A DNA stretch of 33,845 bases from an uncultured Leifsonia sp. Its GTDB lineage: Bacteria; Actinomycetota; Actinomycetes; Actinomycetales; Microbacteriaceae. Made by a program: the position numbers and the translations under genes. This document shows positions 1-8,059 of the stretch, piece after piece. Numbering within the stretch: position 1 is the first letter of the stretch; each line of letters begins with the position of its first letter. A model generated the notes under the pieces. That model was not told the origin of the DNA, did not search any database, and was given only the letters and a program-made list of their open reading frames with translations. The stretch is taken from positions 1 through 33,845 of the forward strand of contig NZ_CAMFLC010000036.1 in NCBI RefSeq assembly GCF_945957465.1, read 5' to 3'.

Positions 1-6
1 CCGTGC

Positions 7-12
7 TAGAGT
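7..12 (+). promoter_or_regulatory. -10 element of the tRNA gene
   Basis: TAGAGT lies 12 bases before the mature tRNA 5' end, which would put transcription start near base 19. The -35 element would lie outside the window. The hexamer fits the TAGNNT pattern seen at several other starts here. Confidence 0.45.
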
Positions 13-24
13 CATTTCTTGTGC

Positions 25-101
25 CGCGGGGTGGAGCAGCTCGGTAGCTCGCTGGGCTCATAACCCAGAGGTCGTAGGTTCAAATCCTGCCCCCGCAACC
101 A
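25..101 (+). tRNA. Initiator tRNA-Met (CAU)
   Basis: The 77-base cloverleaf has CAT anticodon at 59-61 and an encoded CCA end. Two hallmarks mark it as the initiator and not the elongator: base 1 is C opposite A72 (no Watson-Crick pair at the top of the acceptor stem), and the anticodon stem ends in three consecutive G-C pairs (GGG 54-56 with CCC). It would be formylated and used by IF2 to start translation. It is followed directly by an intrinsic terminator and then by the jetABC operon. Confidence 0.96.
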
Positions 102-104
102 ACT

Positions 105-150
105 GGCCCGGACTTGAGGAGAAATCCCCAGGTCCGGGCCGATTTTCATT
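105..150 (+). terminator. Intrinsic terminator of the tRNA
   Basis: A perfect 9-bp stem, GGCCCGGAC (105-113) with GTCCGGGCC (132-140), is followed by the T-rich run GATTTTCATTT. It should stop tRNA transcription before jetA, so jetABC probably needs its own promoter, although I see no clear one in 151-205. Confidence 0.75.
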
Positions 151-205
151 TCAGGTGCAGCCTGTCTCCCGCGCGAGCCGGCCAGGCGGAGCTTTCCAGC
201 GGAGG

Positions 206-1702
206 ATGATGGACGAGGCCCTCGACGGCACGCGCGTCGCCGCGGTCTGGGAGGACCATCCCACCTGGGCGCTGCTGCGCAGCTACAACGGCCGCTGGGT
301 GCTTCCCCTGTTCTCGCGCCATCTCGAAGACACCGACGGCACCGTCTCGGCGGACTGGTTCCACCAGAAGGTGGCGGAAGCCCTCGAGGAGCTCGAGATC
401 GATCGCGAGCCGGCGGAACCGGACACGACGCGCACCTCCCCCGCCGAGTACTGCCGCAGCTGGGTCGACAGCAGGTGGCTGGTCCGCACCCGCGCCGGCG
501 CCGGCGAGGGCCGTGCCCGCTACCGGCTCTCGCAGTACTCGTTGCAGGCGCTGCGGATCGTGCGCGAACTGGCGGAACCGGACAGTGCGGTCTCGGAGGC
601 CCGCTTCGCGAGCATCGCCCACGCCGTCCATCAGCTGGCCGCTCTCACCGATCCGAGCGCCGAGTCCCAGCTCGAACGGCTCGACCGCGAGATCGCGGAA
701 CTGCAGCGACGCAGGGACGACATCGCCGAGCACGGCCCGTCTGTGGCGGGGCCCGAGACCGTGTCGCGGCAGGTGCGCGAGGTGCTGCGACTGACGGCTA
801 CCCTGCCGGAGGACTTCCGTCAGCTCGGGGCGATGGTCGAGCAACGGCACCGCGCGGTGGCGCGGGCGGCCTCATCGCGGACCATCGGCAAGGGCGCGCT
901 CGTCGACCGGTTCCTGCGCGACAACGACCTCCTCGAGCAGACGCCGGAGGGCCGCGCGTACCGCGGCTTCGCGGCGATGCTGTCCTCGCGCGAGCTGGAG
1001 ACCATGAGGGCCGACATCGAGCGCGTCCTCGCGCGCCCCACCGGGGTCGCCGAGCTGACCGAGCGGCAGCGGACGCAGCTGGAGACGTTGATCACGTCGC
1101 TGCTCGCCGAAGAGCAGAGCGTGCAGGAGACCTACGTGCGCTGGACGTCGTCGTTGCGGCGGTTCCTCAGCCGAGGCGGCTCCGACCGGCATTCCCGGCT
1201 GCTCGCCCTCGCGGCACGCGCCGTGGATGCCGGAGCGCTCTGGGCCGAACGCCGGCCCGGCCCCGCGCTCGTCGACGGCGACGTGCTCGGCATCGGCGGC
1301 TGGGACCTTGTCGACGTGACCCAGGCGCAACTCTGGCGCGACCGGGGGCGACCGGAGGTCGGCGTGGCGATCACCGAGAACGACGACCCGCTGCCGGCCG
1401 ACGAACGGGATGCCCTCCGGCTGGCGGTCGGGACGAGCGCCGCCGCGGTGCGCGAGACGATCGATTCACTGCTCTCGGACGCGGAGACCGTCACGGGCGC
1501 CGATGTCTATGCGGCGACTCCGCCGGAGTACCGGAGGCTCGGGCTCGCGGTCAGCCTGATCGAGCTCGGCGCCGAGCTCGGCGCGGTGGCCGACGGCGTG
1601 CAGACCGTGCCGCTCGACGTCGCGGCCGGCGCGCGCGAAGTGACCATGCCGCTCCTCGTCTTCGGACGGGACGCGGCCGACCGGGAGGCGGACGGCCTGT
1701 GA
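206..1702 (+). CDS. jetA: Wadjet JetA / MksF-like (DUF3375)
   Basis: This is a DUF3375 protein, the kleisin-type subunit of the type I Wadjet (MksBEFG, EptABCD) SMC complex, which bridges the SMC heads and recruits the KITE subunit JetB. The N-terminal region (WEDHPTWALLRSYNG, then WFHQKVAEALEELE) is typical of the family, the middle is helical and charged, and the length (498 residues) is usual. Two ATGs stand side by side at 206 and 209 behind GGAGG (201-205). The spacing is short, so 206 or 209 are equally possible; an upstream in-frame GTG at 155 falls right behind the tRNA terminator and adds residues unlike the family. The stop overlaps the jetB start (GTGA), so the two are translationally coupled. 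The family assignment is from remembered patterns and neighbours. Confidence 0.85.
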   Translation: MMDEALDGTRVAAVWEDHPTWALLRSYNGRWVLPLFSRHLEDTDGTVSADWFHQKVAEALEELEIDREPAEPDTTRTSPAEYCRSWVDSRWLVRTRAGAGEGRARYRLSQYSLQALRIVRELAEPDSAVSEARFASIAHAVHQLAALTDPSAESQLERLDREIAELQRRRDDIAEHGPSVAGPETVSRQVREVLRLTATLPEDFRQLGAMVEQRHRAVARAASSRTIGKGALVDRFLRDNDLLEQTPEGRAYRGFAAMLSSRELETMRADIERVLARPTGVAELTERQRTQLETLITSLLAEEQSVQETYVRWTSSLRRFLSRGGSDRHSRLLALAARAVDAGALWAERRPGPALVDGDVLGIGGWDLVDVTQAQLWRDRGRPEVGVAITENDDPLPADERDALRLAVGTSAAAVRETIDSLLSDAETVTGADVYAATPPEYRRLGLAVSLIELGAELGAVADGVQTVPLDVAAGAREVTMPLLVFGRDAADREADGL

Positions 1703-2394
1703 CAGGCGAACACGCTGCGGCCGAAGCGGCCGGCACCGATAGGGCGGACGCCTTCGGAGACCCGCCGACGGGCGATCTCCTCCCCCGCGAGGCGCGCATC
1801 GCCCTGGTCACGCTCCTGACCAGCCGGTTCGTGACACGCTCGAAGCAGCCGGAGGCGTGGCGCGGCCTGATCGACCACGAGGCCGACATCCGCGCCCGCC
1901 TCGACGAGCTCTTCCTGACACTGCACCTCGACCTCGCGCACGAGGTGGCCTTCAAACGGCAGAGCGGCGAGGACGGCGTCCCCGTCCTGCTCCGCCGCGA
2001 GAAGCCGCTCTCGCGCGACGCGTCGCTGCTGCTGGTGATGCTTCGCCAGGAGCATGCGTACACCGACGCGCAGGACGAGCCGGTCACGGTGACGCGTGAC
2101 CACGTCGCCGAGTTCCTCAGCCGCTTCCAGGGCGACTCCTCGCACGACGAAGTCCGCGTCGACCGGAGGATCCGGGCCGCGATCGCTGCCCTGGACCGTC
2201 TCGAGCTGCTGACTCCGGCACCGGAGGATCCCGACCTCTTCGTGGTGTCGCCGGCGGTGGTGCCGTTGATCGGCGCCGACGAGCTGCGGCACCTCGAGCG
2301 GACGTTCCTCGCGGCCGCCGGTGAGGACGCTCCCCCAGGCGATACGGGCGACACGGGCGAGGACGGCACCACGGCCGAGGAGGACGACGAGTGA
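1699..2394 (+). CDS. jetB: Wadjet JetB / MksE-like (DUF4194)
   Basis: A DUF4194 protein of 231 residues, the KITE (winged-helix, MukE-like) subunit of the JetABC SMC complex. The core starts near LLPREARIALVTLLTSRF and runs through a second winged-helix region ending near ELRHLERTFLAA; the C-terminal tail is acidic (GDTGDTGEDG..EEDDE). I chose the GTG at 1699 because it overlaps the jetA stop as GTGA and leaves a family-like N-terminus; the open frame extends far upstream but there it is only a shadow of jetA. Its own stop overlaps the jetC GTG in the same GTGA way, so all three subunits are likely made in matched amounts. Confidence 0.85.
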   Translation: MTGEHAAAEAAGTDRADAFGDPPTGDLLPREARIALVTLLTSRFVTRSKQPEAWRGLIDHEADIRARLDELFLTLHLDLAHEVAFKRQSGEDGVPVLLRREKPLSRDASLLLVMLRQEHAYTDAQDEPVTVTRDHVAEFLSRFQGDSSHDEVRVDRRIRAAIAALDRLELLTPAPEDPDLFVVSPAVVPLIGADELRHLERTFLAAAGEDAPPGDTGDTGEDGTTAEEDDE

Positions 2395-5300
2395 ACGACC
2401 TGCCCGAAGACGACGGCCTGCTCCGCCGCGGCCAGTTCCGCATCGAGCTCGTCCAGTTGCTGAACTGGGGAGGCTATGACGGCCTGCACCGCATGCCGGT
2501 GGGACGCGGAGGCATCGCGATCCTCGGCCCGACCGGGCGTGGCAAATCGACGGTGCTCGACGCCATGTCGGCCGTCATCATGCCGAACCCCCAGGAGTTC
2601 AACCGCGCGGCGCGCGACGACTCCCGGCAGCGCTCGGAGCGCACGGTCTACAGCTACGCGCGCGGCAAGACGGACGAGGTCAAAGACGCCGGCTCCGACA
2701 CGACCACCACGCATTTCCTGCGGCCGCTCGGCACGGCGTTCCCCAGCGGAGCGGCGATCACCTGGCGCACGGAGCTGGGCGAGACGATCACGGCCGCACG
2801 CCTGGCCTGGATCGGGCCGGACACCTCCACGCAGGACGAGGTCACCACCGCGACCGTCTACCTCCTGGCGCACGGCGAGTTCCCTCTCGCCCGGCTCAAC
2901 GAGCTGGTGCAGGAGCCGGGCAGCTCGTCGCCGTTGACCCGGGCGTCCCTCGGCCGCCTGGTGCATCCCGAGCGCGACCTGGTCACCTCGTCCCAGCCGG
3001 AGTTGCGCGTACGGCTCTGCGAGGAACTGGGCATCGGCGGGAGCGACGAGTCGCAGTTGAAGGCGCTGACCCTCCTCCGCCGCGCGCAGGCGTCCAAAGG
3101 CGTCTTCTCGATCGACGAGCTGTTCAAGAACTTCGTCCTGACCGAGCCGCGTGCCCTGTCGCGGTGGGAGACGACGCTCAGCAGCTATCGGGAGGCCTCC
3201 GCCCTCTACGACGTCTTCGAGACCACGCGACGCAAGCTCGAGGTGCTGGCCGACGTGCCGGCACGCGCGGAACAGCTGTCGGCCGCCGCCGATGACGCCA
3301 CCGGCAAGCGCAGGCTGCTGACCGCGGCGGACGGCGAGCACGACCCGCGCCTGCGCGTGTGGCTCGCCGAGCAGGTCCGCGACTGGGTCGCCGCGCAGGT
3401 GGACGCGGTCCGGGAGCGCAAGCGCGGGCAGGAGGCGCTGCGCCGCGCCGCCGAAGCCGACGAGCACACGGCCCACCGCGCTCACCAGGACGCCCAGGCC
3501 CGGCTGGCCGCGCTCGGCGGTGACCCGTCGGTCGCCCTGCGACGCGAACTCGACCTGGCCGAACGCATCCTGGCGGCTCAGGCCCGCGAGCGGGCCGCCG
3601 CGGACGCGCTCTTCGACCGAGCCGGCCTGGAGGCCCCCGAGTCCGCGGAACAGCTCGCAGAGCGTCAGGCGCAGGCGCAGGGGCTGCTATCGACCCTCGC
3701 GACCGACGACGACAGCAAGACCGAGCGCTACGAGCTGGCCGGCCGCGTCGACGTCGTCAAAAAGGCGATCGCCGCGGTCACAGCCGAGAAGCGGTCGTAC
3801 GAGCAGCGCCGCAGCAACGTGCCGGCCGAGGCGGACGAACGTCGCCGGCGGATCGCCGCCGCGGTGGGCCTTTCCGCCGAGAGCCTGCCGTACGCCGGCG
3901 AGCTGTTCGAAGTCGCCCCCGGCCGTCGCGACTGGAGCAGGGCGGTCGAGGCCGTCCTCGGCGAGACGGCCACGCATCTCATCGTCGACGAGCGCAGCTT
4001 CGAGGCGGTACGCCGGTTCGTCAATGACGGCGACATGCGCGGCAGGGTGGTCCTCGTCCCGGCCGTCGCCGGGCGCGGGCCGGAACTCGACCCGATCGAC
4101 CGGACCGTCCCCGCCTTGCTGCACTTCGACGAGGCGAGCCGGTACTGGGGCTGGCTGCACGACGAGCTGGTGCGCGACCGCAGCGTGCTCTGCGTGGAGT
4201 CCCCCGACGAACTCGACGCACCGCGCCCAGCCGGCGTGTCCGCCGCGGTGACCCGTGCCGGCATGCGCTCCGCCGCCCGCGGCCGCGTCATCAAGGACGA
4301 CCGTCGCAGCGCCTCCTGGATCGGGCTCGACAACACGCCCCGCATCCAGGAGCTCAGCGACCGGCTGACCGGATTGGAGGCCGAGCTGACGGCGGCCAGG
4401 GCCGCGTCCGACAGGGCAGAGGCCGAGCACGGCCGCGCGCGCAGCCGCGCTGAAGCCCTCGCAGCTGTTCGCGCGCTGGCGTGGGAGTCCATCGAGGTCT
4501 CCCCTCACCGGTCGCGTGTCGCGGAGCTCGCCGAGCAGCTCGACCGCGTCGCCGTCGAGCACCCCGAGGCGACGGCGCTGCAGGACGAGGCGGAGCAGCT
4601 CGACCGCGACCGCATCGACGCCGCTAAGCGCGGGGCTGCTCTGCAGGCCGGGCTCGACGAGCTGGAGTCGGAGCACGCGGACCTCATCGACATCGAGGAC
4701 AGCGTCGCAGACACCCTGGAGCGGAACAGCCCGCTCACTCCCGAGGAGCGCCTGCTGCTCGGTACGCTCCCGTTCAGCGCTCCCCGCCAGCCGGCCGACG
4801 TCGACCGCCGGTACGCCGAAGCGCTCGCCGCCCTGCGCGACCAGATCGACGCGCACCAGCGGAGCGCCGAGCACCTCGCCGAGCTGCTCGTGGTCACGTT
4901 CGAGCGCTATCGCGACCTGGATCCGTCGGCCGAGATCGACGCGACCATCGACAGCCTCCCCGCCGTCCTGGCCATCCACCGTGTGCTCGTCGACGACGAC
5001 CTCCCGCGCTCGAAAGCCGACTGGCTGGTCAAGGCCGGAGCGAGCATGGGCGACAGCCTGCGTGCGTTGCTCACGCAGATCGAGGAGGACGGACACGCGA
5101 TCCGTCGCGGGGTGCGGCCGATCTCCAACGCGCTGCGCGGGATCGAGTTCCGCGAGGGGTCGACGCTCGACATCGAGCCGCGGCCGGTCTCCAACAGCGA
5201 CCTCCACGAGTTCACACGCACACTGCGCCGGCACACGACCGGCCGCACCGCCGCCGAGCGGAGGGACGCCGCGGCGATCGAGCGCGACTTCCTCGACCTC

Positions 5301-5798
5301 CGGCGCGACCTGTCCCGGCTGGAGGAGCGCTCTCGTGCCGGAGAAGCGTGGCGGCGGCGGGTGCTGGACGCCCGCGAGCACTACCAGTTCCGCGCGATCG
5401 AGACACGCGTCGACGGAACCCAGATCGTCCACGAGGGCGTCGCGGGCAAGTCGGGCGGCGAAGGCCAGGAGCTCATCGCGTTCGTCCTCGGGGCGGCGCT
5501 GCGGTATCGGCTCGGCGACGGAACCGACGCCATCCCGACCTACGCTCCGATCGTCCTCGACGAGGGCTTCGTCAAGGCCGACAACGAGTACACCGGGCGC
5601 GCGCTCGCCGCCTTCCGCGGGCTCGGCTTCCAGCTGATCGTCGGCGCCCCGCGCGACAAGGTCAACGCGTTCGAAGAGCACGTCGAATCCGTCGCGTACA
5701 TCACGGGCGACCCGGGCCGGCCCGGTTTCTCGCGCATCTACTCGCTGAGCATCCGCGAAGCGCTGGAGGGTGAGCGTCTGGCCCTGCTGGTGGAGTGA
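2391..5798 (+). CDS. jetC: Wadjet JetC / MksB-like SMC ATPase
   Basis: This 1135-residue protein is the SMC motor of the complex, expected to extrude DNA loops and, in complete Wadjet systems, to present small circular DNA to the JetD nuclease. Walker A (GPTGRGKST) is at about residues 46-54. Long charged coiled coils flank a central hinge-like globular part (around 500-640, GRRDWSRAVEAVLGETATHL). Near the C-terminus come an ABC-signature-like KSGGEGQE (about 1020-1027) and Walker B IVLDEGF (about 1054-1060), so the ATPase looks intact. The start is the GTG at 2391, overlapping the jetB stop. In type I Wadjet the next gene is normally jetD (DUF3322/DUF2220, Toprim nuclease); here the next gene is an isochorismatase on the other strand 31 bases away. 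The complex may therefore be a nuclease-less MksBEF-type condensin, or JetD may lie elsewhere. Confidence 0.9.
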   Translation: MNDLPEDDGLLRRGQFRIELVQLLNWGGYDGLHRMPVGRGGIAILGPTGRGKSTVLDAMSAVIMPNPQEFNRAARDDSRQRSERTVYSYARGKTDEVKDAGSDTTTTHFLRPLGTAFPSGAAITWRTELGETITAARLAWIGPDTSTQDEVTTATVYLLAHGEFPLARLNELVQEPGSSSPLTRASLGRLVHPERDLVTSSQPELRVRLCEELGIGGSDESQLKALTLLRRAQASKGVFSIDELFKNFVLTEPRALSRWETTLSSYREASALYDVFETTRRKLEVLADVPARAEQLSAAADDATGKRRLLTAADGEHDPRLRVWLAEQVRDWVAAQVDAVRERKRGQEALRRAAEADEHTAHRAHQDAQARLAALGGDPSVALRRELDLAERILAAQARERAAADALFDRAGLEAPESAEQLAERQAQAQGLLSTLATDDDSKTERYELAGRVDVVKKAIAAVTAEKRSYEQRRSNVPAEADERRRRIAAAVGLSAESLPYAGELFEVAPGRRDWSRAVEAVLGETATHLIVDERSFEAVRRFVNDGDMRGRVVLVPAVAGRGPELDPIDRTVPALLHFDEASRYWGWLHDELVRDRSVLCVESPDELDAPRPAGVSAAVTRAGMRSAARGRVIKDDRRSASWIGLDNTPRIQELSDRLTGLEAELTAARAASDRAEAEHGRARSRAEALAAVRALAWESIEVSPHRSRVAELAEQLDRVAVEHPEATALQDEAEQLDRDRIDAAKRGAALQAGLDELESEHADLIDIEDSVADTLERNSPLTPEERLLLGTLPFSAPRQPADVDRRYAEALAALRDQIDAHQRSAEHLAELLVVTFERYRDLDPSAEIDATIDSLPAVLAIHRVLVDDDLPRSKADWLVKAGASMGDSLRALLTQIEEDGHAIRRGVRPISNALRGIEFREGSTLDIEPRPVSNSDLHEFTRTLRRHTTGRTAAERRDAAAIERDFLDLRRDLSRLEERSRAGEAWRRRVLDAREHYQFRAIETRVDGTQIVHEGVAGKSGGEGQELIAFVLGAALRYRLGDGTDAIPTYAPIVLDEGFVKADNEYTGRALAAFRGLGFQLIVGAPRDKVNAFEEHVESVAYITGDPGRPGFSRIYSLSIREALEGERLALLVE

Positions 5799-5828
5799 GC
5801 GCCGCGACGGTTCGAGCACTCTCGGCGA

Positions 5829-6368
5829 TCAGCCGAACGACACCTCGTCGAGCTCCGGCACCTCCACGCCGGCCGCGATGAGCTCGAGCGTGACGCGCTC
5901 GACGACGACGGCCGCCGGCTCGACGTCGTCGTAGGTCGTGTGCGCACCGGCCGGCACGATGACATCGAAGCCGCGTTCGAGTGCCCCGAGGGCGGTTGCC
6001 TGCACGCACAGCTCACTCTGCAGCCCCGCCACCACGACGGTGTCGACGCCCATCGCCCGCAGCACGTCGGCGAGGGCGGGGTTCGACTCGAAGGTGTTGG
6101 CGGCGTTCTTGCGCACCACGGGCTCGCCGGGCAGCGGTGTGAACTCCAGCTCCCAGCCGTCGGTCCCCGGCTCGTCCGGATCGCCCGACCGGCCATCGTT
6201 CTTCACGTGGATGATCGCCGCGTCGGCGTCCCTGGCGGCGTCGAGCAGACCCGAGAGCAGCGCCCGGAAGCCGGCCGCTCCGACCACCGCGCCCTGCCCT
6301 TCCAGCATGTTGCGCTGCACGTCGACGAGGATGAGGCCGTATCCCATGCGCTCCATGATGCGCCGCAT
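5829..6368 (-). CDS. Isochorismatase-like cysteine hydrolase
   Basis: A cysteine hydrolase of the isochorismatase superfamily (179 residues or slightly less). The catalytic triad can be followed: Asp in LILVDVQRNM near the N-terminus, Lys in PVVRKNAANTF, and the nucleophile Cys in LQSELCVQAT, preceded by the usual hydrophobic strand VDTVVVAGL. Members act on nicotinamide, ureidoacrylate, N-carbamoyl amides or isochorismate; the sequence does not tell which. ATGs at 6368, 6356 and 6347 are possible. The last sits closest to the conserved core and has GGAG three bases upstream; none has an ideal ribosome site. The gene is convergent with jetC and divergent from the ROK regulator at 6427. Confidence 0.82.
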   Translation of the reverse strand: MRRIMERMGYGLILVDVQRNMLEGQGAVVGAAGFRALLSGLLDAARDADAAIIHVKNDGRSGDPDEPGTDGWELEFTPLPGEPVVRKNAANTFESNPALADVLRAMGVDTVVVAGLQSELCVQATALGALERGFDVIVPAGAHTTYDDVEPAAVVVERVTLELIAAGVEVPELDEVSFG

Positions 6369-6372
6369 TCGC

Positions 6373-6378
6373 TAGGGT
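6373..6378 (+). promoter_or_regulatory. -10 element before the first ROK gene
   Basis: TAGGGT matches the TAGNNT -10 pattern of this window and would give a leader of about 40 bases. Between it and the gene, CGAGGG occurs three times (6395-6400, 6406-6411, 6415-6420). The last copy, with the following AGGA, is the likely ribosome-binding region. Confidence 0.35.
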
Positions 6379-6426
6379 CGTAAACCGGGGGCGTCGAGGG
6401 AGAGCCGAGGGTCTCGAGGGAGGACA

Positions 6427-7566
6427 GTGGGAGACGAACACGGCAAGGCGACGCAGTCCGCCGTGCGCGAGCGCAATCTGACCACTGCGCTCCAGCTCGT
6501 TCTGTCGGGCGACGGGCTCGCGACACGGGCCGCCATCGCCCGCCGCACGGGCCTGACCTCCGCGACGGTCTCGTCGTTGCTGGCCGGGCTCATCGCCGAC
6601 GGTCTGGTCATCGAGGGCCGCCTCGCCGAGAGCACGGGAGGCAAACGCGCCACGACGCTGCGCGTCGATGCCGAGCACAACGTCCTCCTGTCGGTGATCG
6701 TCCAGCCGGGGCTGGTCCGCGGGGCGGTCGTCGACCTGCTGGGCGATGTCGTCACGAGCGTCGCACACCGCACGGCGACCACCGCGACGCTCGACGACGT
6801 CCGCACGGTCGTCCGCCGGCTGGCCGCTGCGACGACGGCGCGCGTGGCCGCTGTGGGAGTCCAGGTGCCCGGTATCGCCGACGGCGACCTGATCCGCGAG
6901 AGCGTCCAGCTGGGCTGGGTCGACGTCGACCTCGGCCGCGAGCTCGGCGGGATCGTCTCGGCACCGGTGAAGCTCGTCAACGATGCCGACGCGGAAGCCA
7001 TCGCCGATTACTCGGTCTCCGACGAGTTCGGGGCCAACCAGCTGTTCGTCTCGCTCAGCACCGGCGTGGGCGCCGCCGTGATCGTCGACGGCGCGGTGCT
7101 CGCCGGCGCCTCCCATCGCGCAGGCGAAATCGGGCACGTCCCTGTGCTGTTCGGCGATGACGCCCCTGTGTGCGCGTGCGGCAACCGGGGCTGCCTCGAA
7201 GAGGTGGTGTCGGTCACGAGCCTGCTCGGCCTCCCCCACGGCGCCGATCTGGAGGCGGTGGACGTCGCCGCGCTCGCCGCGCTTCCCGAGTCCCGCGAGC
7301 GGATCGCCTCGGGCGCACGGGCGCTCGCGCGCGCCCTGCTCATGGTCGGCGCGGCGCTCGACGTGCCGAACGTCGTGCTCGGCGGCGCCGCGCCCAAGCT
7401 CGGCGCGGACTTCATCGGCCACGTGCGTTCGGAGGCGGCGCGACACCCGGTCCGCGCAGCCATGCCGCTCAGCTTCCGGTACGCCAAGACCGCGCTCGAA
7501 CAGCCGTTCCGTGGCGCGGCGCAGTACGCCCTGCAGTCGACGCTCGGCGTCAGCTGGGCGCGCTGA
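6427..7566 (+). CDS. ROK family transcriptional regulator
   Basis: A 379-residue ROK repressor. A winged helix-turn-helix occupies about residues 15-62 (RAAIARRTGLTSATVSSLLAGL), followed by a sugar-kinase-fold ROK domain. The fold's Asp is in LVNDADAEAIADY, and the zinc site is complete: GEIGH followed by C249-A-C251-G-N-R-G-C256-L-E. Such proteins usually repress sugar uptake or catabolism genes and respond to a sugar or sugar phosphate. No transporter lies nearby, so the target is unknown. The start is a GTG with a purine-rich GAGGGAGGA just upstream. The last 17 bases overlap the end of the convergent gene at 7550. Confidence 0.88.
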   Translation: MGDEHGKATQSAVRERNLTTALQLVLSGDGLATRAAIARRTGLTSATVSSLLAGLIADGLVIEGRLAESTGGKRATTLRVDAEHNVLLSVIVQPGLVRGAVVDLLGDVVTSVAHRTATTATLDDVRTVVRRLAAATTARVAAVGVQVPGIADGDLIRESVQLGWVDVDLGRELGGIVSAPVKLVNDADAEAIADYSVSDEFGANQLFVSLSTGVGAAVIVDGAVLAGASHRAGEIGHVPVLFGDDAPVCACGNRGCLEEVVSVTSLLGLPHGADLEAVDVAALAALPESRERIASGARALARALLMVGAALDVPNVVLGGAAPKLGADFIGHVRSEAARHPVRAAMPLSFRYAKTALEQPFRGAAQYALQSTLGVSWAR

Positions 7567-8059
7567 GCAGGCGCACGAGCTCCGCACCGTGTTCGCGGTG
7601 GTGCCCGAAGGTCTGCACGTCGGCGTAGCCGGGCGCTGGTGCGCCTGTCGGCGACACGGCCATGTCGACGACCAGGACGCGCTCGCAGGCCGACCGCACC
7701 GCGTCCACGACGGCCCGTTGCCACGCCGCCGTCGAGATGGCGACGCCGACGACGATCACCGGTGTCCCGGTCGCCAGCACCAGCTCCGCCGGATCGGACG
7801 GCCCCACGTGGATCACGGGGTTGTCCGTCCAGCGGGTCGCCTCGGCCGATCCCGGCTCAGCCCACGCTTCGGCCAGCGTGTACCACCGCGGCACGGCCAG
7901 CCGTTCGTTGCTCAGGGTCGCCAGCCGCACGACCGTGCAGCGGCCACGGAACGCGTGCAGCCTGTCGAGGACGCCGGCGCCGAACCGGAACGGCCTGGGC
8001 GCCCGGTCGAACCTGGCCTCGTCCACGGAGTGAACGATCGGCTCCGCCAGGAGGGTCAT
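7550..8059 (-). CDS. Small protein resembling a GH3 C-terminal domain
   Basis: This 169-residue protein is not one I recognise as a named family. Its second half (a hydrophobic strand with TPVIVVGVAIS, then AAWQRAVVDAVR, then VLVVDMAVSP and a closing YADVQTFGHHREHGAELVRLL) resembles the Rossmann-like C-terminal domain of actinobacterial GH3 beta-N-acetylhexosaminidases, which ends in a similar 'ATYG-S--S---L---L' stretch. No GH3 catalytic barrel is encoded before it; the upstream gene is a ROK regulator whose stop overlaps this ATG (TGATG). It may be a relic, or a stand-alone sugar-sensing or helper domain co-made with the repressor. No signal peptide is visible. The gene itself is well supported by the coupling; the relationship to GH3 is tentative. 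Confidence 0.6.
   Translation of the reverse strand: MTLLAEPIVHSVDEARFDRAPRPFRFGAGVLDRLHAFRGRCTVVRLATLSNERLAVPRWYTLAEAWAEPGSAEATRWTDNPVIHVGPSDPAELVLATGTPVIVVGVAISTAAWQRAVVDAVRSACERVLVVDMAVSPTGAPAPGYADVQTFGHHREHGAELVRLLSAPS

Noticed and set aside
5822-5836. Hairpin TCGGC-GATCA-GCCGA between jetC and the isochorismatase gene
   Set aside because: Only five pairs and no T tract; too weak to call a terminator.
5799-6426. A remnant of jetD after jetC
   Set aside because: I read both strands; the stretch is filled by an intact isochorismatase-like gene and a short promoter region, with no Toprim-like sequence.
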